DNA from: Pseudoalteromonas denitrificans DSM 6059
GTDB lineage: Bacteria; Pseudomonadota; Gammaproteobacteria; Enterobacterales; Alteromonadaceae
Assembly: GCF_900112265.1 (NCBI RefSeq)
Contig: NZ_FOLO01000017.1
Location: 25,305-89,304, forward strand
Direction: 5' to 3'
Length of the DNA: 64,000 bases
In this document: positions 46,056 to 56,396 of the stretch, piece after piece
Position numbering within the stretch: position 1 is the stretch's first letter
How the letters are laid out: every line of letters starts with the position of its first letter
Notes under the pieces: model-generated
Databases searched by the model: none
The model's input: the letters and a program-made list of their open reading frames with translations, nothing else
What the model was told of the DNA's origin: nothing
Program-made: the position numbers and the translations under genes

Positions 46056-47069
46056 TTAAAACTTTGGAATATCAATAAAATATGCCACCTGTAATAATGA
46101 ACCGTAATTAATAGCCACATCAGCTGTTTTTGCAACTTTTGGCTTACCATGCACAGCTATGCCTAAACCAGCATTGCCCATCATTTTCAAATCATTTGCA
46201 CCATCTCCCATAGCCAAAGTTTGTTCGATATCTATATCAAAAGCTTTTGCAGTTTTATTTAGGAAATTTGCTTTTTCTTGCGCATCAACAATTACACCAA
46301 CTACATTACCCGTTAATGTATTATCTGAAACTTCTAACGCGTTAGCATGAATGAGATCTAAATTAAGTAAGGCTTGAACACGTTGAGCAAAAGGGATAAA
46401 ACCACCTGAAGCAATCGCTAACTTCCACCCTTTCTCCTTTAACAATTCACATAATGATGAAACACCGGGCATCAAAGGTAAATCTTGTTTTAGCTGTTCA
46501 ATAAGAGATAAATCAATACCTGCAAGTTTGGCAACCCGTAACTTCAAGCTTTCACTAAATTCCAAAGTACCACTCATAGCTTGAGCTGTAACAGATGCCA
46601 CTTCATCATACACATTTGCTAAACGAGCAATTTCATCGATACACTCAATGGTAATGGCTGTTGAGTCCATATCCATAACTAATAAACCGGGCTGGTTTAA
46701 TTTTGGTGGGTTTGAAAAAATAGAGAGTTGGCAGGCCAGCTTTTCTGATAAATCATTCAACTTCGCTTTAATGCTTTTAATATTACAACGACAAGAAATA
46801 ACCAGCGCTGGCTTTAATTTCTCATGAGGTTGATAATAACAAATACTGACACTTTCAATTTTCTCTTCTTGTAAAAAAAAGCCGAGTTGCTTTAAATGAT
46901 TCGTCGTTAACTCACAGCCAAAAGCGAGTAAATAATTTTCTTCAGAATGTTTAATTTTGGAGCTTTCAGTGATAACTAAATTTGTTACCGATAACATAGA
47001 CCATTGCCCAAGGGTTAAAATTTCTGATAGCTTTTTGTCTTGAATTTGAGACAAATTAATTGATGGCAT
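46056..47069 (-). CDS. serB: Phosphoserine phosphatase
   Basis: This HAD-family enzyme does the last step of serine synthesis. Motif I reads VMDMDSTAITIECIDEIA, motif II ASGG and motif IV MGDGANDLKMMGNAGLG; an N-terminal ACT-like domain precedes them. The frame opens at 47126, but ATG 47069 has GGAG 7 nt upstream and gives 337 residues, near the usual length, and leaves room for divergent promoters, so I use it. Confidence 0.93.
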   Translation of the reverse strand: MPSINLSQIQDKKLSEILTLGQWSMLSVTNLVITESSKIKHSEENYLLAFGCELTTNHLKQLGFFLQEEKIESVSICYYQPHEKLKPALVISCRCNIKSIKAKLNDLSEKLACQLSIFSNPPKLNQPGLLVMDMDSTAITIECIDEIARLANVYDEVASVTAQAMSGTLEFSESLKLRVAKLAGIDLSLIEQLKQDLPLMPGVSSLCELLKEKGWKLAIASGGFIPFAQRVQALLNLDLIHANALEVSDNTLTGNVVGVIVDAQEKANFLNKTAKAFDIDIEQTLAMGDGANDLKMMGNAGLGIAVHGKPKVAKTADVAINYGSLLQVAYFIDIPKF

Positions 47070-47152
47070 TAAAAACTCCAAATGTGCATTTTTCATGAAA
47101 TATTTTTGTATTTGCTTTTTTACCAAGAAATAGACAAACTGTCAGCAACATA

Positions 47153-47782
47153 GTGAGTAATATGAAAAAAAAACAACTTAACAATCCACTTATTGCAACG
47201 ATTTACCAACGAGTTTCTCGCTTGGCGCTTACGCTTATCTGTTTATTTTTATTACTCAACTTGGGCTTTAATTCTAGTTTTCATAGTCATGAAATTTTGG
47301 CCCAACAAACACAACATACAGCACGTAGCTTAGCTCAACAAATGTCTTATGCAGCGAGCGATGCCATTGTTAACAATAACCCAAAACAACTAAAGTTAAT
47401 TGTTAATAATATGACTAAAGATCCTTATATTGTTTCATCTTCTATTTTTGATAAATATGGCGTATTAATCATACAAAGCAATAATAGTTTTTTATATCAA
47501 GACTATATGAAACAGCCAAATGCTATGCCCGGTATTTCAAAGTTATCTTCACCTATTATACAACCCATTTTTAATGGAAAAAAACGACTCGGCTTCGTCA
47601 GAATTACTTACCTATCACGTGCAGCAATGAGTAAAGGCCATAATTATTTTCATCAACTAGGCAGACAAATAGGTTTAATGCTCATTTTAAGTTGTATTTT
47701 AACTTGGTTAACAGCACGTACAATCAAGCGTTGGCAAGTTAATCGTTATACAAAAAAAATATTAAAACTAAATAAAGATTAA
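47153..47782 (+). CDS. YtjB/AhpA-type membrane protein
   Basis: The protein has 209 residues with an N-terminal membrane helix (about 23-42), a periplasmic segment of about 120 residues (VNNMTKDPYIVSSSIFDKYGVLIIQS) and a second helix (about 173-190) with a short basic tail. Divergent placement from serB matches YtjB/SMP of enterobacteria and AhpA of related genera. The start may be GTG 47153 or ATG 47162, the latter preceded by GTGAG. Its last codons lie in the heptanucleotide repeat. Confidence 0.75.
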   Translation: MSNMKKKQLNNPLIATIYQRVSRLALTLICLFLLLNLGFNSSFHSHEILAQQTQHTARSLAQQMSYAASDAIVNNNPKQLKLIVNNMTKDPYIVSSSIFDKYGVLIIQSNNSFLYQDYMKQPNAMPGISKLSSPIIQPIFNGKKRLGFVRITYLSRAAMSKGHNYFHQLGRQIGLMLILSCILTWLTARTIKRWQVNRYTKKILKLNKD

Positions 47783-47822
47783 AGATTAAAGATTAAAGAT
47801 TAAAGATTAAAGATTAAAGATT
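47774..47822. repeat. Heptanucleotide tandem repeat, seven copies of AAAGATT
   Basis: Seven perfect AAAGATT units lie between the convergent ytjB-like and tatD-like genes. The stop codons of both genes fall inside the outermost units. Confidence 0.97.
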
Positions 47823-48593
47823 AAAAACTTCTAAGGTGTTTTTATAAAGTTGGTTGGCTAGTATTTCTTTTGATTCACTGCGTAAATGAAGCAAAGATTC
47901 AAAAATTGAAATAAGAGCAGTAGGGGTATTAACTTGTCCTTGTTTACCTGATATCGGCATAGAGGGAGCATCAGTCTCTAGTAGTAAAGACTCCACGGGG
48001 AGTTGACTAATAGTATGATGTGTTTTATGAGCTCTTTCATATGTTATCACACCCCCAACACCAATTTTGAATCCTTGTTTGATATAAGCCTTTGCTTGCT
48101 GCAAACTCCCAGAAAAAGCATGGATGACACCACCATATAAAGGTTTCTGCTGTTTAAACGCCTGTGCGATTATATGATGACTTTGTCTATGGTGAACGAT
48201 TAGTGGTAGTTGTAATTGATTGGCTAATTGGATATGCGCAATAAAAAGGGATTTTTGTTTATCCATATCACCTATACTGCTATCAATACCACACTCCCCT
48301 ATCGCAACTATTTTATCTTTATGTAATATTGCTAACTGAATTAATTCGTCCATATGCTGAGCTTTGTGCTGATTTAAAAAATAAGGGTGTAAACCCAATG
48401 CAATATAATTTTTTACATGGGCGTAAAACTGTGGACGCATTATTAAGCTTTTTGATTGCGCCAAAGTAATTCCTGGCACAATCATTTTATTTATTCCAAA
48501 GTTAATTGCTTGTTCTAATAACAAGGAACGACTCTCATCAAACTCAGAAAAATCGATATGGCAATGAGAATCAAAAAATAGGCATTTATGCAT
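47814..48593 (-). CDS. TatD-family metal-dependent hydrolase
   Basis: The protein has 259 residues with a TIM-barrel fold. The metal ligands are visible: DSHCHIDF at the N-terminus, the Glu in GECGIDS, His in PLIVHHRQS and IHAFSGS, and the Asp in LLETDAPSMP. Family members are DNases or related phosphoesterases. Its last codons (NL-stop) lie in the AAAGATT repeat. It follows pdxH by 12 bp. Confidence 0.88.
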   Translation of the reverse strand: MHKCLFFDSHCHIDFSEFDESRSLLLEQAINFGINKMIVPGITLAQSKSLIMRPQFYAHVKNYIALGLHPYFLNQHKAQHMDELIQLAILHKDKIVAIGECGIDSSIGDMDKQKSLFIAHIQLANQLQLPLIVHHRQSHHIIAQAFKQQKPLYGGVIHAFSGSLQQAKAYIKQGFKIGVGGVITYERAHKTHHTISQLPVESLLLETDAPSMPISGKQGQVNTPTALISIFESLLHLRSESKEILANQLYKNTLEVFNL

Positions 48594-48605
48594 AATGGTT
48601 ATTAT

Positions 48606-49244
48606 TTATGGATTTAATCGTTCAATTTTCCATGATCCATCATCTTGTTTTTGGTATATAAAGCGGTCATGTAAACGACTTGCCCCACCTTGCCAAAATT
48701 CAACTTTATGTGGCTCAATACAATAACCTCCCCAAAAAGATGGTAAAGGAACCTCCCCTTGTGAAAACTTGTTTTTGACTTGGGCAAACTTTTCCATTAA
48801 AACACTTCTTGATGACACTGGTCGACTTTGTGCAGATGCCCATGCCGCTATTTGGCTTTCTTTAGGTCTGGATAAAAAGTATTTAGTGACATCTATCTTT
48901 GATAGCAATTTTGCTTTTCCATAAACAATGACCTGACGCTCTAGGTTATGCCACGGAAAATGTAAACAAACCTGGTTATTTTGCGCTAATTCTTGGGCTT
49001 TTCGTGATTCTGTATTCGTAAAAAAAACAAAACCTTTTTCATCTAACTGTTTAAGTAATACGATTCGCTGTGATGGCTGTCCAACTTCATCTACAGTTGC
49101 AACAACCATAGCAGTCGGATCAGCAAGTTGAGCATCTACAGCTTGTTTTAACCATATTTCGAATTGTGAAATAGGATCATCAGCCAATAGCTCTCGACAT
49201 AAACCATCCTTTAAATATTCACGTCTAATATCTTCTAATTTCAT
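48606..49244 (-). CDS. pdxH: Pyridoxamine 5'-phosphate oxidase
   Basis: The protein has 212 residues and is an FMN enzyme that makes pyridoxal 5'-phosphate. Typical motifs are [55 protein letters not shown] and the C-terminal RLHDRF...W...RLNP. It is probably cotranscribed with the tatD-like gene. Confidence 0.96.
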   Translation of the reverse strand: MKLEDIRREYLKDGLCRELLADDPISQFEIWLKQAVDAQLADPTAMVVATVDEVGQPSQRIVLLKQLDEKGFVFFTNTESRKAQELAQNNQVCLHFPWHNLERQVIVYGKAKLLSKIDVTKYFLSRPKESQIAAWASAQSRPVSSRSVLMEKFAQVKNKFSQGEVPLPSFWGGYCIEPHKVEFWQGGASRLHDRFIYQKQDDGSWKIERLNP

Positions 49245-49378
49245 TAAAGTTTAAAGCCCTACATCAAATTTGATATTCTAATAATACCTTATTTCAAAAG
49301 GTGAATTTTGAGTTTTCGAATATTTTTTAATTGCGAAATGAAAAACTAAATTGATGCGAGTAAATTAACAAAGTTCAC

Positions 49379-49795
49379 TTAATCAACGGTCATAATGTTA
49401 ATCTGTAAATCTGAAGTCGCTTTAATATGATCCATAACCGTAAAAACCACTTCGTGCCTTACTTGATAATCGGCTTTAATAATCACATTTTGTGTTTCTT
49501 GCTCAGCTAAGGCACGTTCAATATTAGCCTCTACACGCTCTAAATCTACTAATCTTTTGGGCTTATTCGCATAACTTAACCATATTTGTTCTTGTGCAGT
49601 GATCTCAATGTAAATAGAGTTACTTGAACTTACTTTCCCTTCATTTTTTTGACTCTTGTTAGCCTCTATTGCTAACTCTTTTACAAATGAAGTTGTCACT
49701 ATAAAGAATATCAACAAAATAAAGACTATATCTAGCATAGGCGTCATATCGACATCTGCATCTGTTTCTCTATCAATTAGTTTTTTACGACTCAT
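49379..49795 (-). CDS. ExbD/TolR-family biopolymer transport protein
   Basis: The protein has 138 residues: a short cytoplasmic N-terminus, one membrane helix with the key Asp22 (DMTPMLDIVFILLIFFIV) and a periplasmic domain (VIIKADYQVRHEVVFTVMD). The family conducts proton-motive force to TonB or TolA with ExbB/TolQ. No exbB or tonB gene is next to it, so it is an orphan here. Confidence 0.88.
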   Translation of the reverse strand: MSRKKLIDRETDADVDMTPMLDIVFILLIFFIVTTSFVKELAIEANKSQKNEGKVSSSNSIYIEITAQEQIWLSYANKPKRLVDLERVEANIERALAEQETQNVIIKADYQVRHEVVFTVMDHIKATSDLQINIMTVD

Positions 49796-50250
49796 TATGA
49801 TGTCCTACTAGCGTCACATCATCTTTTAAAGTTAGTTGATAAAACCATAGGGAGCAATTTTAAGAGAACAAACCTGATGACTAAAAAAACCTATTGAGCG
49901 CAAGATCTAAGCTTTATTTTTTAACAGAAATAAAAAAGCTCCCAACAGTATCGTTGAAAGCCTTTAAAATAATAATACTCCGATTTTCAAACTATTTTAG
50001 CAGTGCTAGGCATTTTTCTGATTTAGCCCCATTCGCATAAATAAATCTGATATCTTGCTTTCCTACAATTATATGAGGAATTAACAAGGCAAATTTAGCT
50101 TTCAATCCGAAACCATATATTTGGTATTTTTCAAACTATTTGAGTTTAGACAAGGCATTGAAATATCTTATCCCTATGAGCATACGGTTTGTATGTGATT
50201 AGGGTAAGATATTTAAATAACGCAGTATTAACGCTAAATAGGAAGAAAAA
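49796..50250. other. Intergenic interval between argS and exbD
   Basis: The only clear feature is the long hairpin at 50161-50214. The remaining sequence (including 49976-50160) is AT-rich without a supportable gene. Confidence 0.5.
50161..50214. repeat. Palindromic element A behind argS
   Basis: The outer arms, AAATATCTTATCCCTA (50161-50176) and its complement (50200-50214), pair with a single-base bulge. The inner stem is CATAC / GTATG with loop GGTTT. It starts 36 bp after the argS stop and shares its core layout with element B at 52206-52311. It may act as a terminator or mRNA 3'-end element. Confidence 0.75.
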
Positions 50251-51993
50251 TTACATTTGTTCCATTACTTCGATACCTAATAGATCTAACCCCTTAGCTA
50301 AAGTATTTGCTACTAAATTACACAATATTAATCGACTATTTTTAACATCAACATCAACACCCTCTTTAAGCACTGGACAAGCTTCATAAAAAGTCATGTA
50401 TAAACTGGCAAGTTCATACAAATAAGCACACAGTACATGTGGCGTCGCATCATTAACCATTTGATCTAATACTTCTTCTAACTGAAGAAGCTTTAATGCA
50501 AGTGTTTTTTCTTGTGGTTCATTAATCAATATATCAGCGCTAAATGTACTAATGTCAATATTTGCTTTACGGAAAATACTGCGCACACGTGTATATGCAT
50601 ATTGTAAATATGGAGCCGTTGCACCTTCAAAGCTCAGCATAGAATCCCAGTTAAAGATATAATCACTAGTACGGTTTTTAGATAAATCTGCATATTTAAC
50701 GGCACCAATACCGACTTTACGTGCGACTTCACTACGCTCATCATCAGACATATCTGATTCTCGTTCAGCCAACTTTGTGCTCGCTCTCGAAATCGCTTCT
50801 TCAAGTAAGTCCGCCAGCTTTACAGTACCTCCTGTACGTGTTTTAAACGGCTTGCCATCATTGCCCATCATAGTACCAAACGGACAAAATTCGTAACTGG
50901 TTTCTTCTCTTAATAAGTCCGCTTTACGCGCAACTAATTCAACTTGATTAAAGTGCAAGCTTTGACGTGCATCTACAAAAATTAGAATACGATCAGCATC
51001 AAGTTTATTCGAACGATAATCACATGCAGCTAAATCTGTTGTAGCGTATAAAAAGCCACCACCCGATTTTTGCACTATAAATACTGAAGGTTCTCCATCT
51101 TTATTTGCTAACTCATCCAAAAATACAACTTGTGCACCTTGAGATTCTTGGGCTATATTTTTATCTTTTAAAAGCGTTATAACATTTGCTAATTCGTTAT
51201 TATATGCACTTTCAGCCATGATATTTTCAGGTTTCAGTGTCACATTTAATTTTTGATATACTTCAGTCGAGTGCTTTACTGAAGTATCAATAAATAATTT
51301 CCATAATTTATTACAATGAGCATCGCCACTTTGTAATTTCACCACATATTCACGAGCTCTGTCAGCAAAACCTTCTTCATCATCAAAACGTTTTTTAGAA
51401 TCGCGATAAAAGCTTTCTAAGTCAGCCAAAGCAACAGACTCTAGATCTATACCTTGATTTAATAAGTCTTCAAGATGCGCAATCAGCATACCAAATTGTG
51501 TACCCCAATCACCCATATGGTTTTGACGAATGACGTTATCACCTCTGAATTCAAGCGCGCGTACAACAGCATCACCAATAATGGTTGAACGCAAATGACC
51601 AACATGCATTTCTTTTGCTAAATTTGGTGAAGAATAATCAACCACAACTTTTTGTACATTTTGATGTGCACTTACACCCAACTTTTTATCAGAATTAGCA
51701 GCCACTAATTTTTCAGCCAAAAATTCAGGTTTTAAATGAATATTAATAAAACCTGGTCCTGCAATTTCAATTTTAGCTGCAACATCTGTCAGTTCTAAAC
51801 TGTCAATAATTTTTTGTGCTAATTCTCGTGGATTTGTTTTTAGTTTTTTAGCTGCCCCCATGGCTCCATTTATTTGGTAATCACCAAATTGCGCACGTGT
51901 ACTTTGTGTTACAGCAGGATTTGACCCTTCAGGCAAACCAGCCGAAGCCATGGCCACCAATGCTCTTTCTACCAGTAATTGACGTATATTCAT
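50251..51993 (-). CDS. argS: Arginyl-tRNA synthetase
   Basis: The protein has 580 residues and is a class I synthetase: the HIGH-type motif reads [14 protein letters not shown], and the N-terminal Add-1 domain and C-terminal anticodon-binding domain ([15 protein letters not shown] to LGIEVMEQM) are complete. The KMSK loop is replaced by a [16 protein letters not shown] segment, normal for ArgRS. Its 5' region carries palindromic elements. Confidence 0.97.
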   Translation of the reverse strand: MNIRQLLVERALVAMASAGLPEGSNPAVTQSTRAQFGDYQINGAMGAAKKLKTNPRELAQKIIDSLELTDVAAKIEIAGPGFINIHLKPEFLAEKLVAANSDKKLGVSAHQNVQKVVVDYSSPNLAKEMHVGHLRSTIIGDAVVRALEFRGDNVIRQNHMGDWGTQFGMLIAHLEDLLNQGIDLESVALADLESFYRDSKKRFDDEEGFADRAREYVVKLQSGDAHCNKLWKLFIDTSVKHSTEVYQKLNVTLKPENIMAESAYNNELANVITLLKDKNIAQESQGAQVVFLDELANKDGEPSVFIVQKSGGGFLYATTDLAACDYRSNKLDADRILIFVDARQSLHFNQVELVARKADLLREETSYEFCPFGTMMGNDGKPFKTRTGGTVKLADLLEEAISRASTKLAERESDMSDDERSEVARKVGIGAVKYADLSKNRTSDYIFNWDSMLSFEGATAPYLQYAYTRVRSIFRKANIDISTFSADILINEPQEKTLALKLLQLEEVLDQMVNDATPHVLCAYLYELASLYMTFYEACPVLKEGVDVDVKNSRLILCNLVANTLAKGLDLLGIEVMEQM

Positions 51994-52047
51994 TTTTAAT
52001 CTCTTTAAATTCTTTTTAATGTTATTTCGCTTTTTTGAAACAACAAT

Positions 52048-52083
52048 AGGGTTAGGTTTGGGTAAAGTCGCAAAACCAACCCT
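52048..52083. repeat. Palindromic element D upstream of argS
   Basis: AGGGTTAGGTTTG pairs imperfectly with CAAAACCAACCCT. The loop holds GGTAAAGTCGCA, close to a motif also found in elements C and B. Confidence 0.55.
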
Positions 52084-52102
52084 TATATATGTTTTTCAAT
52101 TC

Positions 52103-52193
52103 ATAATTGATTAGGGCAAAGCCGCAGAATGGTTTTCGATGGGAGTTCAGTTTATAAACTTAAATCAAAAATTATTCTATGCTAATCAATTAT
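52103..52193. repeat. Palindromic element C between argS and prfC
   Basis: Perfect 12-bp terminal arms (ATAATTGATTAG / CTAATCAATTAT) enclose a second pairing (GAATGGTTTTCGAT with ATCAAAAATTATTC, by G-T wobble) and a central palindrome AGTTTATAAACT. A motif GGCAAAGCCGCA lies in the left arm. Confidence 0.65.
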
Positions 52194-52205
52194 ATAAATA
52201 ACAAC

Positions 52206-52311
52206 AGGATTTATTTTTTGGCAAAGCCGTCAAGTTCCGAGACCCATTGAGCTTAGTACACTAAGCGATTTGGGCGAGGAACGCCGACAATGCCGACGAA
52301 AATTTAATCCT
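52206..52311. repeat. Palindromic element B behind prfC
   Basis: A 106-bp imperfect palindrome runs from AGGATT to AATCCT, centred exactly on the loop TACA (52257-52260) between CTTAG and CTAAG. It has intermediate pairing of GTTCC with GGAAC and CCCA with TGGG. It starts 9 bp after the prfC stop. Confidence 0.7.
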
Positions 52312-52320
52312 TAAGTTATT

Positions 52321-53904
52321 TTAGTGTTCACGAGTCTGATGGAACTTAACATCAGGGTAACGCTCCATCGATAAATTCAAATTAACCATACTAGGTGCAA
52401 CATATGACAGATTGCCACCGCCATCAAGTGATAGGTTTACTTCACATTTACGCTTAAACTCTTCTAATTTTCTATCATCTTCGCAAGTAATCCAACGTGC
52501 AGTAGCAACATTGACACTTTCGTAAATAGCTTCAACTTTATATTCAGCTTTTAAACGTGCAACAACCACATCAAACTGTAATATCCCCACAGCACCAACA
52601 ATTAAATCATTACTAATTAGTGGCCTAAATACCTGAACAGCCCCCTCTTCAGATAATTGAATTAAACCTTTGAGTAACTGCTTTTGTTTGAGAGGATCTT
52701 TTAAGCGAATACGACGAAATAGTTCAGGTGCAAAATTAGGAATACCGCTGAACTTTAGCTTTTCACCTTGAGTAAACGTATCGCCAATCTGAATTGTGCC
52801 ATGGTTATGCAAACCAATTATATCTCCCGCATACGCTTCTTCAGCTCTGGTTCTATCACCAGCCATGAAAGTAACTGCGTCGGAAATACTTACTTTTTTA
52901 CCGATTCTGACATGGTCCATTTTCATGCCTTGGCTATACTTACCAGAAACAATACGCATAAAAGCAATACGGTCTCTGTGTTTAGGGTCCATATTTGCTT
53001 GTATTTTAAAAACAAATCCTGAAAAACTGTCTTCTTTAGCAATTACTTCACGGTCAACCGTTTGGCGAGATAATGGCTCTGGTGCCCATTTAGTTAAACC
53101 ATCTAACATATGATCTACACCAAAATTCCCCAGTGCAGTACCAAAAAACACCGGAGATAAATCACCACTTAAAAATAAATCTAAATCAAACTCGTGAGAT
53201 GCGCCAATAACCAACTCAAGCTCATCTCGTAAATTAGCCGCAAGATCTTCGCCAATTGCAGTATCTAATTCAGGGTTGTCTAAACCTTTAATAATACGAA
53301 TGTCTTGTATTGTGTGACCTTGCCCTGTTTGGTATAAAATAGTTTCTTCACGGTGAATATGATAAACACCTTTAAACTCTTTACCACAACCAATAGGCCA
53401 AGTGATAGGCGCACAAGCAATTTTTAGTTCATGCTCAACTTCATCCAAGACTTCCATTGGATCTCGAGTTTCACGATCACACTTATTCATGAAAGTAACA
53501 ATTGGCGTAGTACGTAAGCGAGTAACTTCCATTAATTTACGAGTACGGTCTTCTACACCTTTGGCTGCATCAATGACCATCAAACATGAATCAACAGCTG
53601 TTAATGTACGATATGTATCTTCAGAGAAGTCTTCATGTCCAGGAGTATCTAACAAATTAACCAAACAGTCATTGTACGGAAACTGCATGACTGACGTTGT
53701 AACTGAAATACCACGTTCCTTTTCCATTTCCATCCAATCTGATTTTGCATGCTGATTTGAGCCACGGCCCTTAACGGTACCTGCTTTTTGTAAAGCATTT
53801 CCAAACAAAAGTACTTTTTCAGTAATGGTTGTTTTACCCGCATCTGGGTGAGAAATTATTGCAAAGGTGCGTCTTTTTGACACCTCAGTTGAAACACTGG
53901 ACAT
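52321..53904 (-). CDS. prfC: Peptide chain release factor 3
   Basis: The protein has 527 residues and is a translational GTPase with G1 SHPDAGKTT, the switch motif [12 protein letters not shown] and NKCD. The RF3-specific region after the G domain is complete. It recycles RF1/RF2 from the ribosome. It is a single gene, divergent from the TonB-dependent receptor gene. Confidence 0.97.
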   Translation of the reverse strand: MSSVSTEVSKRRTFAIISHPDAGKTTITEKVLLFGNALQKAGTVKGRGSNQHAKSDWMEMEKERGISVTTSVMQFPYNDCLVNLLDTPGHEDFSEDTYRTLTAVDSCLMVIDAAKGVEDRTRKLMEVTRLRTTPIVTFMNKCDRETRDPMEVLDEVEHELKIACAPITWPIGCGKEFKGVYHIHREETILYQTGQGHTIQDIRIIKGLDNPELDTAIGEDLAANLRDELELVIGASHEFDLDLFLSGDLSPVFFGTALGNFGVDHMLDGLTKWAPEPLSRQTVDREVIAKEDSFSGFVFKIQANMDPKHRDRIAFMRIVSGKYSQGMKMDHVRIGKKVSISDAVTFMAGDRTRAEEAYAGDIIGLHNHGTIQIGDTFTQGEKLKFSGIPNFAPELFRRIRLKDPLKQKQLLKGLIQLSEEGAVQVFRPLISNDLIVGAVGILQFDVVVARLKAEYKVEAIYESVNVATARWITCEDDRKLEEFKRKCEVNLSLDGGGNLSYVAPSMVNLNLSMERYPDVKFHQTREH

Positions 53905-54006
53905 TTAAACCGCCAAACTAAAAAATGAATAGAATTAAAATGGCTTGAATTATAACAAAAACAATCCCGTTATTGCATTGAATAAAAAATTATTATTAAA
54001 ATGGAC

Positions 54007-54051
54007 AAAATAATAATAATTTTATCTGATAAATAAACTTATTATTATTTT
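54007..54051. promoter_or_regulatory. Inverted repeat upstream of the TonB-dependent receptor gene
   Basis: A perfect 13-bp inverted repeat (AAAATAATAATAA / TTATTATTATTTT, 19-nt gap) lies about 40 bp before the receptor start. It is low-complexity, so it may be an AT-rich operator (a Fur-type site is only weakly matched) or chance. Confidence 0.3.
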
Positions 54052-54093
54052 TGTGCTAAGTTAGTTTTATCTACTAAGTAACTTAATTTGTTG

Positions 54094-56379
54094 ATGAAAT
54101 ATTCATATTTATCTTTATTAATTCTTCTAAGCATATCAAGTCAACTTCAAGCTACTGAAGTTGAAGAAGATATTTATAATATAGATAAACTTCAATCACT
54201 CACCTTAAACGAATTACTAAACCTAGAAGTTGTGAGTGCTAGTCGAAAAAATCAAAAAATATCTGATGCTCCAGCTAATATAACTGTCATTACTGCAGAC
54301 ATCATTGCGCAACGAGGATATGAAAACCTTGTTGAAGTTTTAAAAGATGTACCTGGTTTTGATTTTTTTACGGGTGGGTCTAATGCTGGTGAATACACAA
54401 CCCACAGTATTAATCGAGGTGTTGGAGGCTCTCCAGGCAATGTTCAGCTATTAATTTTAGTAGATGGTATAGTGCAAAATCACATCGCTTTTAATTGGTC
54501 TCAACCTTGGGATAATCAACAAATATTTATTGATTTAAAGCGCATTGAAATAATACAAGGTCCAGGGTCTGCCACTTATGGTGCAAATGCCTATTCAGGC
54601 ATTATTCATTTCATCACCGCACAGTCAGATAATGAGATTAGCGACCAGTTTTTCTCAACCTTAGGTGAAAACAATACGCGCTCAAATAGCTTTATTATTG
54701 ATCATAAATTTAGTGAGCTTTACTTACAGGCTTCAGGACGTTTATACGAAACAGATGGTGATTCTGGAATGGGTCGACCAGACCCCCAAGGTTATTTTTC
54801 AGCACACCCTTGGCCAAATAAATCCTCAACAAGTTATAACAAGCAAGGCCAATTTATTAAAGACGGCCCAAACCCATATGCCAACCAAAGCCAACAGTCC
54901 GGTTTTAATAACCAAAGTAAAGATTGGGCTTTTCGTGGCAAAGGAATTTGGAAACCCAATAAACAAGTAAAAAATGGGTTTACACGATTCGCTTTGGGCA
55001 TGTCAGCTTGGGAGCAAGAGCAAGGACTCGGCAGTTATGTAACAGGTTTTGAATATCAAACTCGCTCAGCTAATTTTAAAAAACACCATAGTGCACAATA
55101 CTTTTACTTTGATGGTGATTTCAAATTTAATAAACAAATATCAGTCACCAATAAGCTCTGGTATAGGGAAAATAAACAACACCCCGATACAGGATTTCAA
55201 TATAGTTACCGCTTTGTCAATTTAGTTAAAAGTTATCATAGCATTAGTAAGCAAAAAGGCTTTGAGCAACAACTAGAATGGCAACTAAACCCAAAACAAA
55301 GCTTACTGATAGGTTATAGGCTACAACGTTCAAATAAGATGGAACAAATAGTTTCATTAGGTCAATATCAAGATATTGATATAAAAGGAACCAATTCATC
55401 TTGGGATCAAGCTGTTATGGGGAATGGCTTAAATCAATATGAAAAAGCTATAATTAATGATGTTGATGAAAAAGCGCTTTATATTCAATATCAAAATAGC
55501 CTAACCGACAATATAGACTACACATTTGGTTTAAGACATGACCGAAGTGATGAATACAATTCAACCACAAACCCAAGAGTTGCATTAACATATAATGCAG
55601 ATAACTTTATTAATCAGGCAGATTGGCGATTAAAATTTTTATATGGTGAAGCATTTAGAGAGCCTTCTATTTTTGAACTCAACGATGAATTCAGAGGCAA
55701 TAAACATCTTCAACCGGAGACAATTAAAACTTTTGAAGTTGTAAGTTTACTCTCATCAAACAATAAAAATTTTGATGCGAGCTTAAAAACATCTATTTTT
55801 TATAATGAACAAAACGATATTATCACTTTAAAAGCAGACAACTCTATTGGTGGAAGCAGCTATATAAATAGAGATCATACTGATATTTATGGTTTATCTT
55901 TAGATAGCCAATGGCGCCCAAGTTCTGCTGTATCACTTTATTTGAATTATCAATATACAGATGGAAGAAATAATCGACAAAGTGATCCTCTAGAGCATAT
56001 AGCAAAAAATAAAATAAATTGGGGCCTCAACTATTTAACTTTAAATGAAAAACTTAATATTAACTTAAGGTTTAATCATGTTATCAGCCGCCAAACACCG
56101 CTCAGTAATCACTACTTTAATGGTAAAGCACCAAGTTTTCATGTCGCAAATTTACTATTAAGTTATCAAGGTTGGCACATGAATAGAATAACAATCACGC
56201 CTTCAATTGAGATTAAAAATTTATTTGATAAAGATTATTTAGGCGTTGGCAGACAAGATGGTAGTAGTCAAATATCACAATTTGATCCTAACTCACAAAT
56301 CGATCCTAGCGGATTTATACCTCCTTACCATCCACAATCAGGGCGTGTGATAGAAGCCAAAATAAGAGTTAAATTTTAA
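54094..56379 (+). CDS. TonB-dependent outer-membrane receptor
   Basis: The protein has 761 residues: signal peptide (to LQATEVEED), plug domain (ITVITADIIAQRGYENLVEVLKDVPGF, RGVGGSPGNVQLLILVDG, IEIIQGPGSATYGANAYSG) and a 22-strand-type barrel ending in AKIRVKF. TTG codons at 54088 and 54091 precede the ATG I use. Downstream are a YfiR gene and a hybrid kinase, so it may be part of a ligand-sensing set. Substrate unknown. Confidence 0.92.
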   Translation: MKYSYLSLLILLSISSQLQATEVEEDIYNIDKLQSLTLNELLNLEVVSASRKNQKISDAPANITVITADIIAQRGYENLVEVLKDVPGFDFFTGGSNAGEYTTHSINRGVGGSPGNVQLLILVDGIVQNHIAFNWSQPWDNQQIFIDLKRIEIIQGPGSATYGANAYSGIIHFITAQSDNEISDQFFSTLGENNTRSNSFIIDHKFSELYLQASGRLYETDGDSGMGRPDPQGYFSAHPWPNKSSTSYNKQGQFIKDGPNPYANQSQQSGFNNQSKDWAFRGKGIWKPNKQVKNGFTRFALGMSAWEQEQGLGSYVTGFEYQTRSANFKKHHSAQYFYFDGDFKFNKQISVTNKLWYRENKQHPDTGFQYSYRFVNLVKSYHSISKQKGFEQQLEWQLNPKQSLLIGYRLQRSNKMEQIVSLGQYQDIDIKGTNSSWDQAVMGNGLNQYEKAIINDVDEKALYIQYQNSLTDNIDYTFGLRHDRSDEYNSTTNPRVALTYNADNFINQADWRLKFLYGEAFREPSIFELNDEFRGNKHLQPETIKTFEVVSLLSSNNKNFDASLKTSIFYNEQNDIITLKADNSIGGSSYINRDHTDIYGLSLDSQWRPSSAVSLYLNYQYTDGRNNRQSDPLEHIAKNKINWGLNYLTLNEKLNINLRFNHVISRQTPLSNHYFNGKAPSFHVANLLLSYQGWHMNRITITPSIEIKNLFDKDYLGVGRQDGSSQISQFDPNSQIDPSGFIPPYHPQSGRVIEAKIRVKF

Positions 56380-56396
56380 GGTTTATTGATAAAGCA

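Noticed and set aside
47774..47822. AAAGATT array as a CRISPR or phase-variation switch
   Set aside because: There are no spacers, and the repeat cannot shift either gene out of frame because the stops lie in the outermost units.
53995..54060. Fur box upstream of the TonB-dependent receptor
   Set aside because: The match is weak (about 13 of 18) in a low-complexity TAA/TTA tract, so chance is a sufficient explanation.
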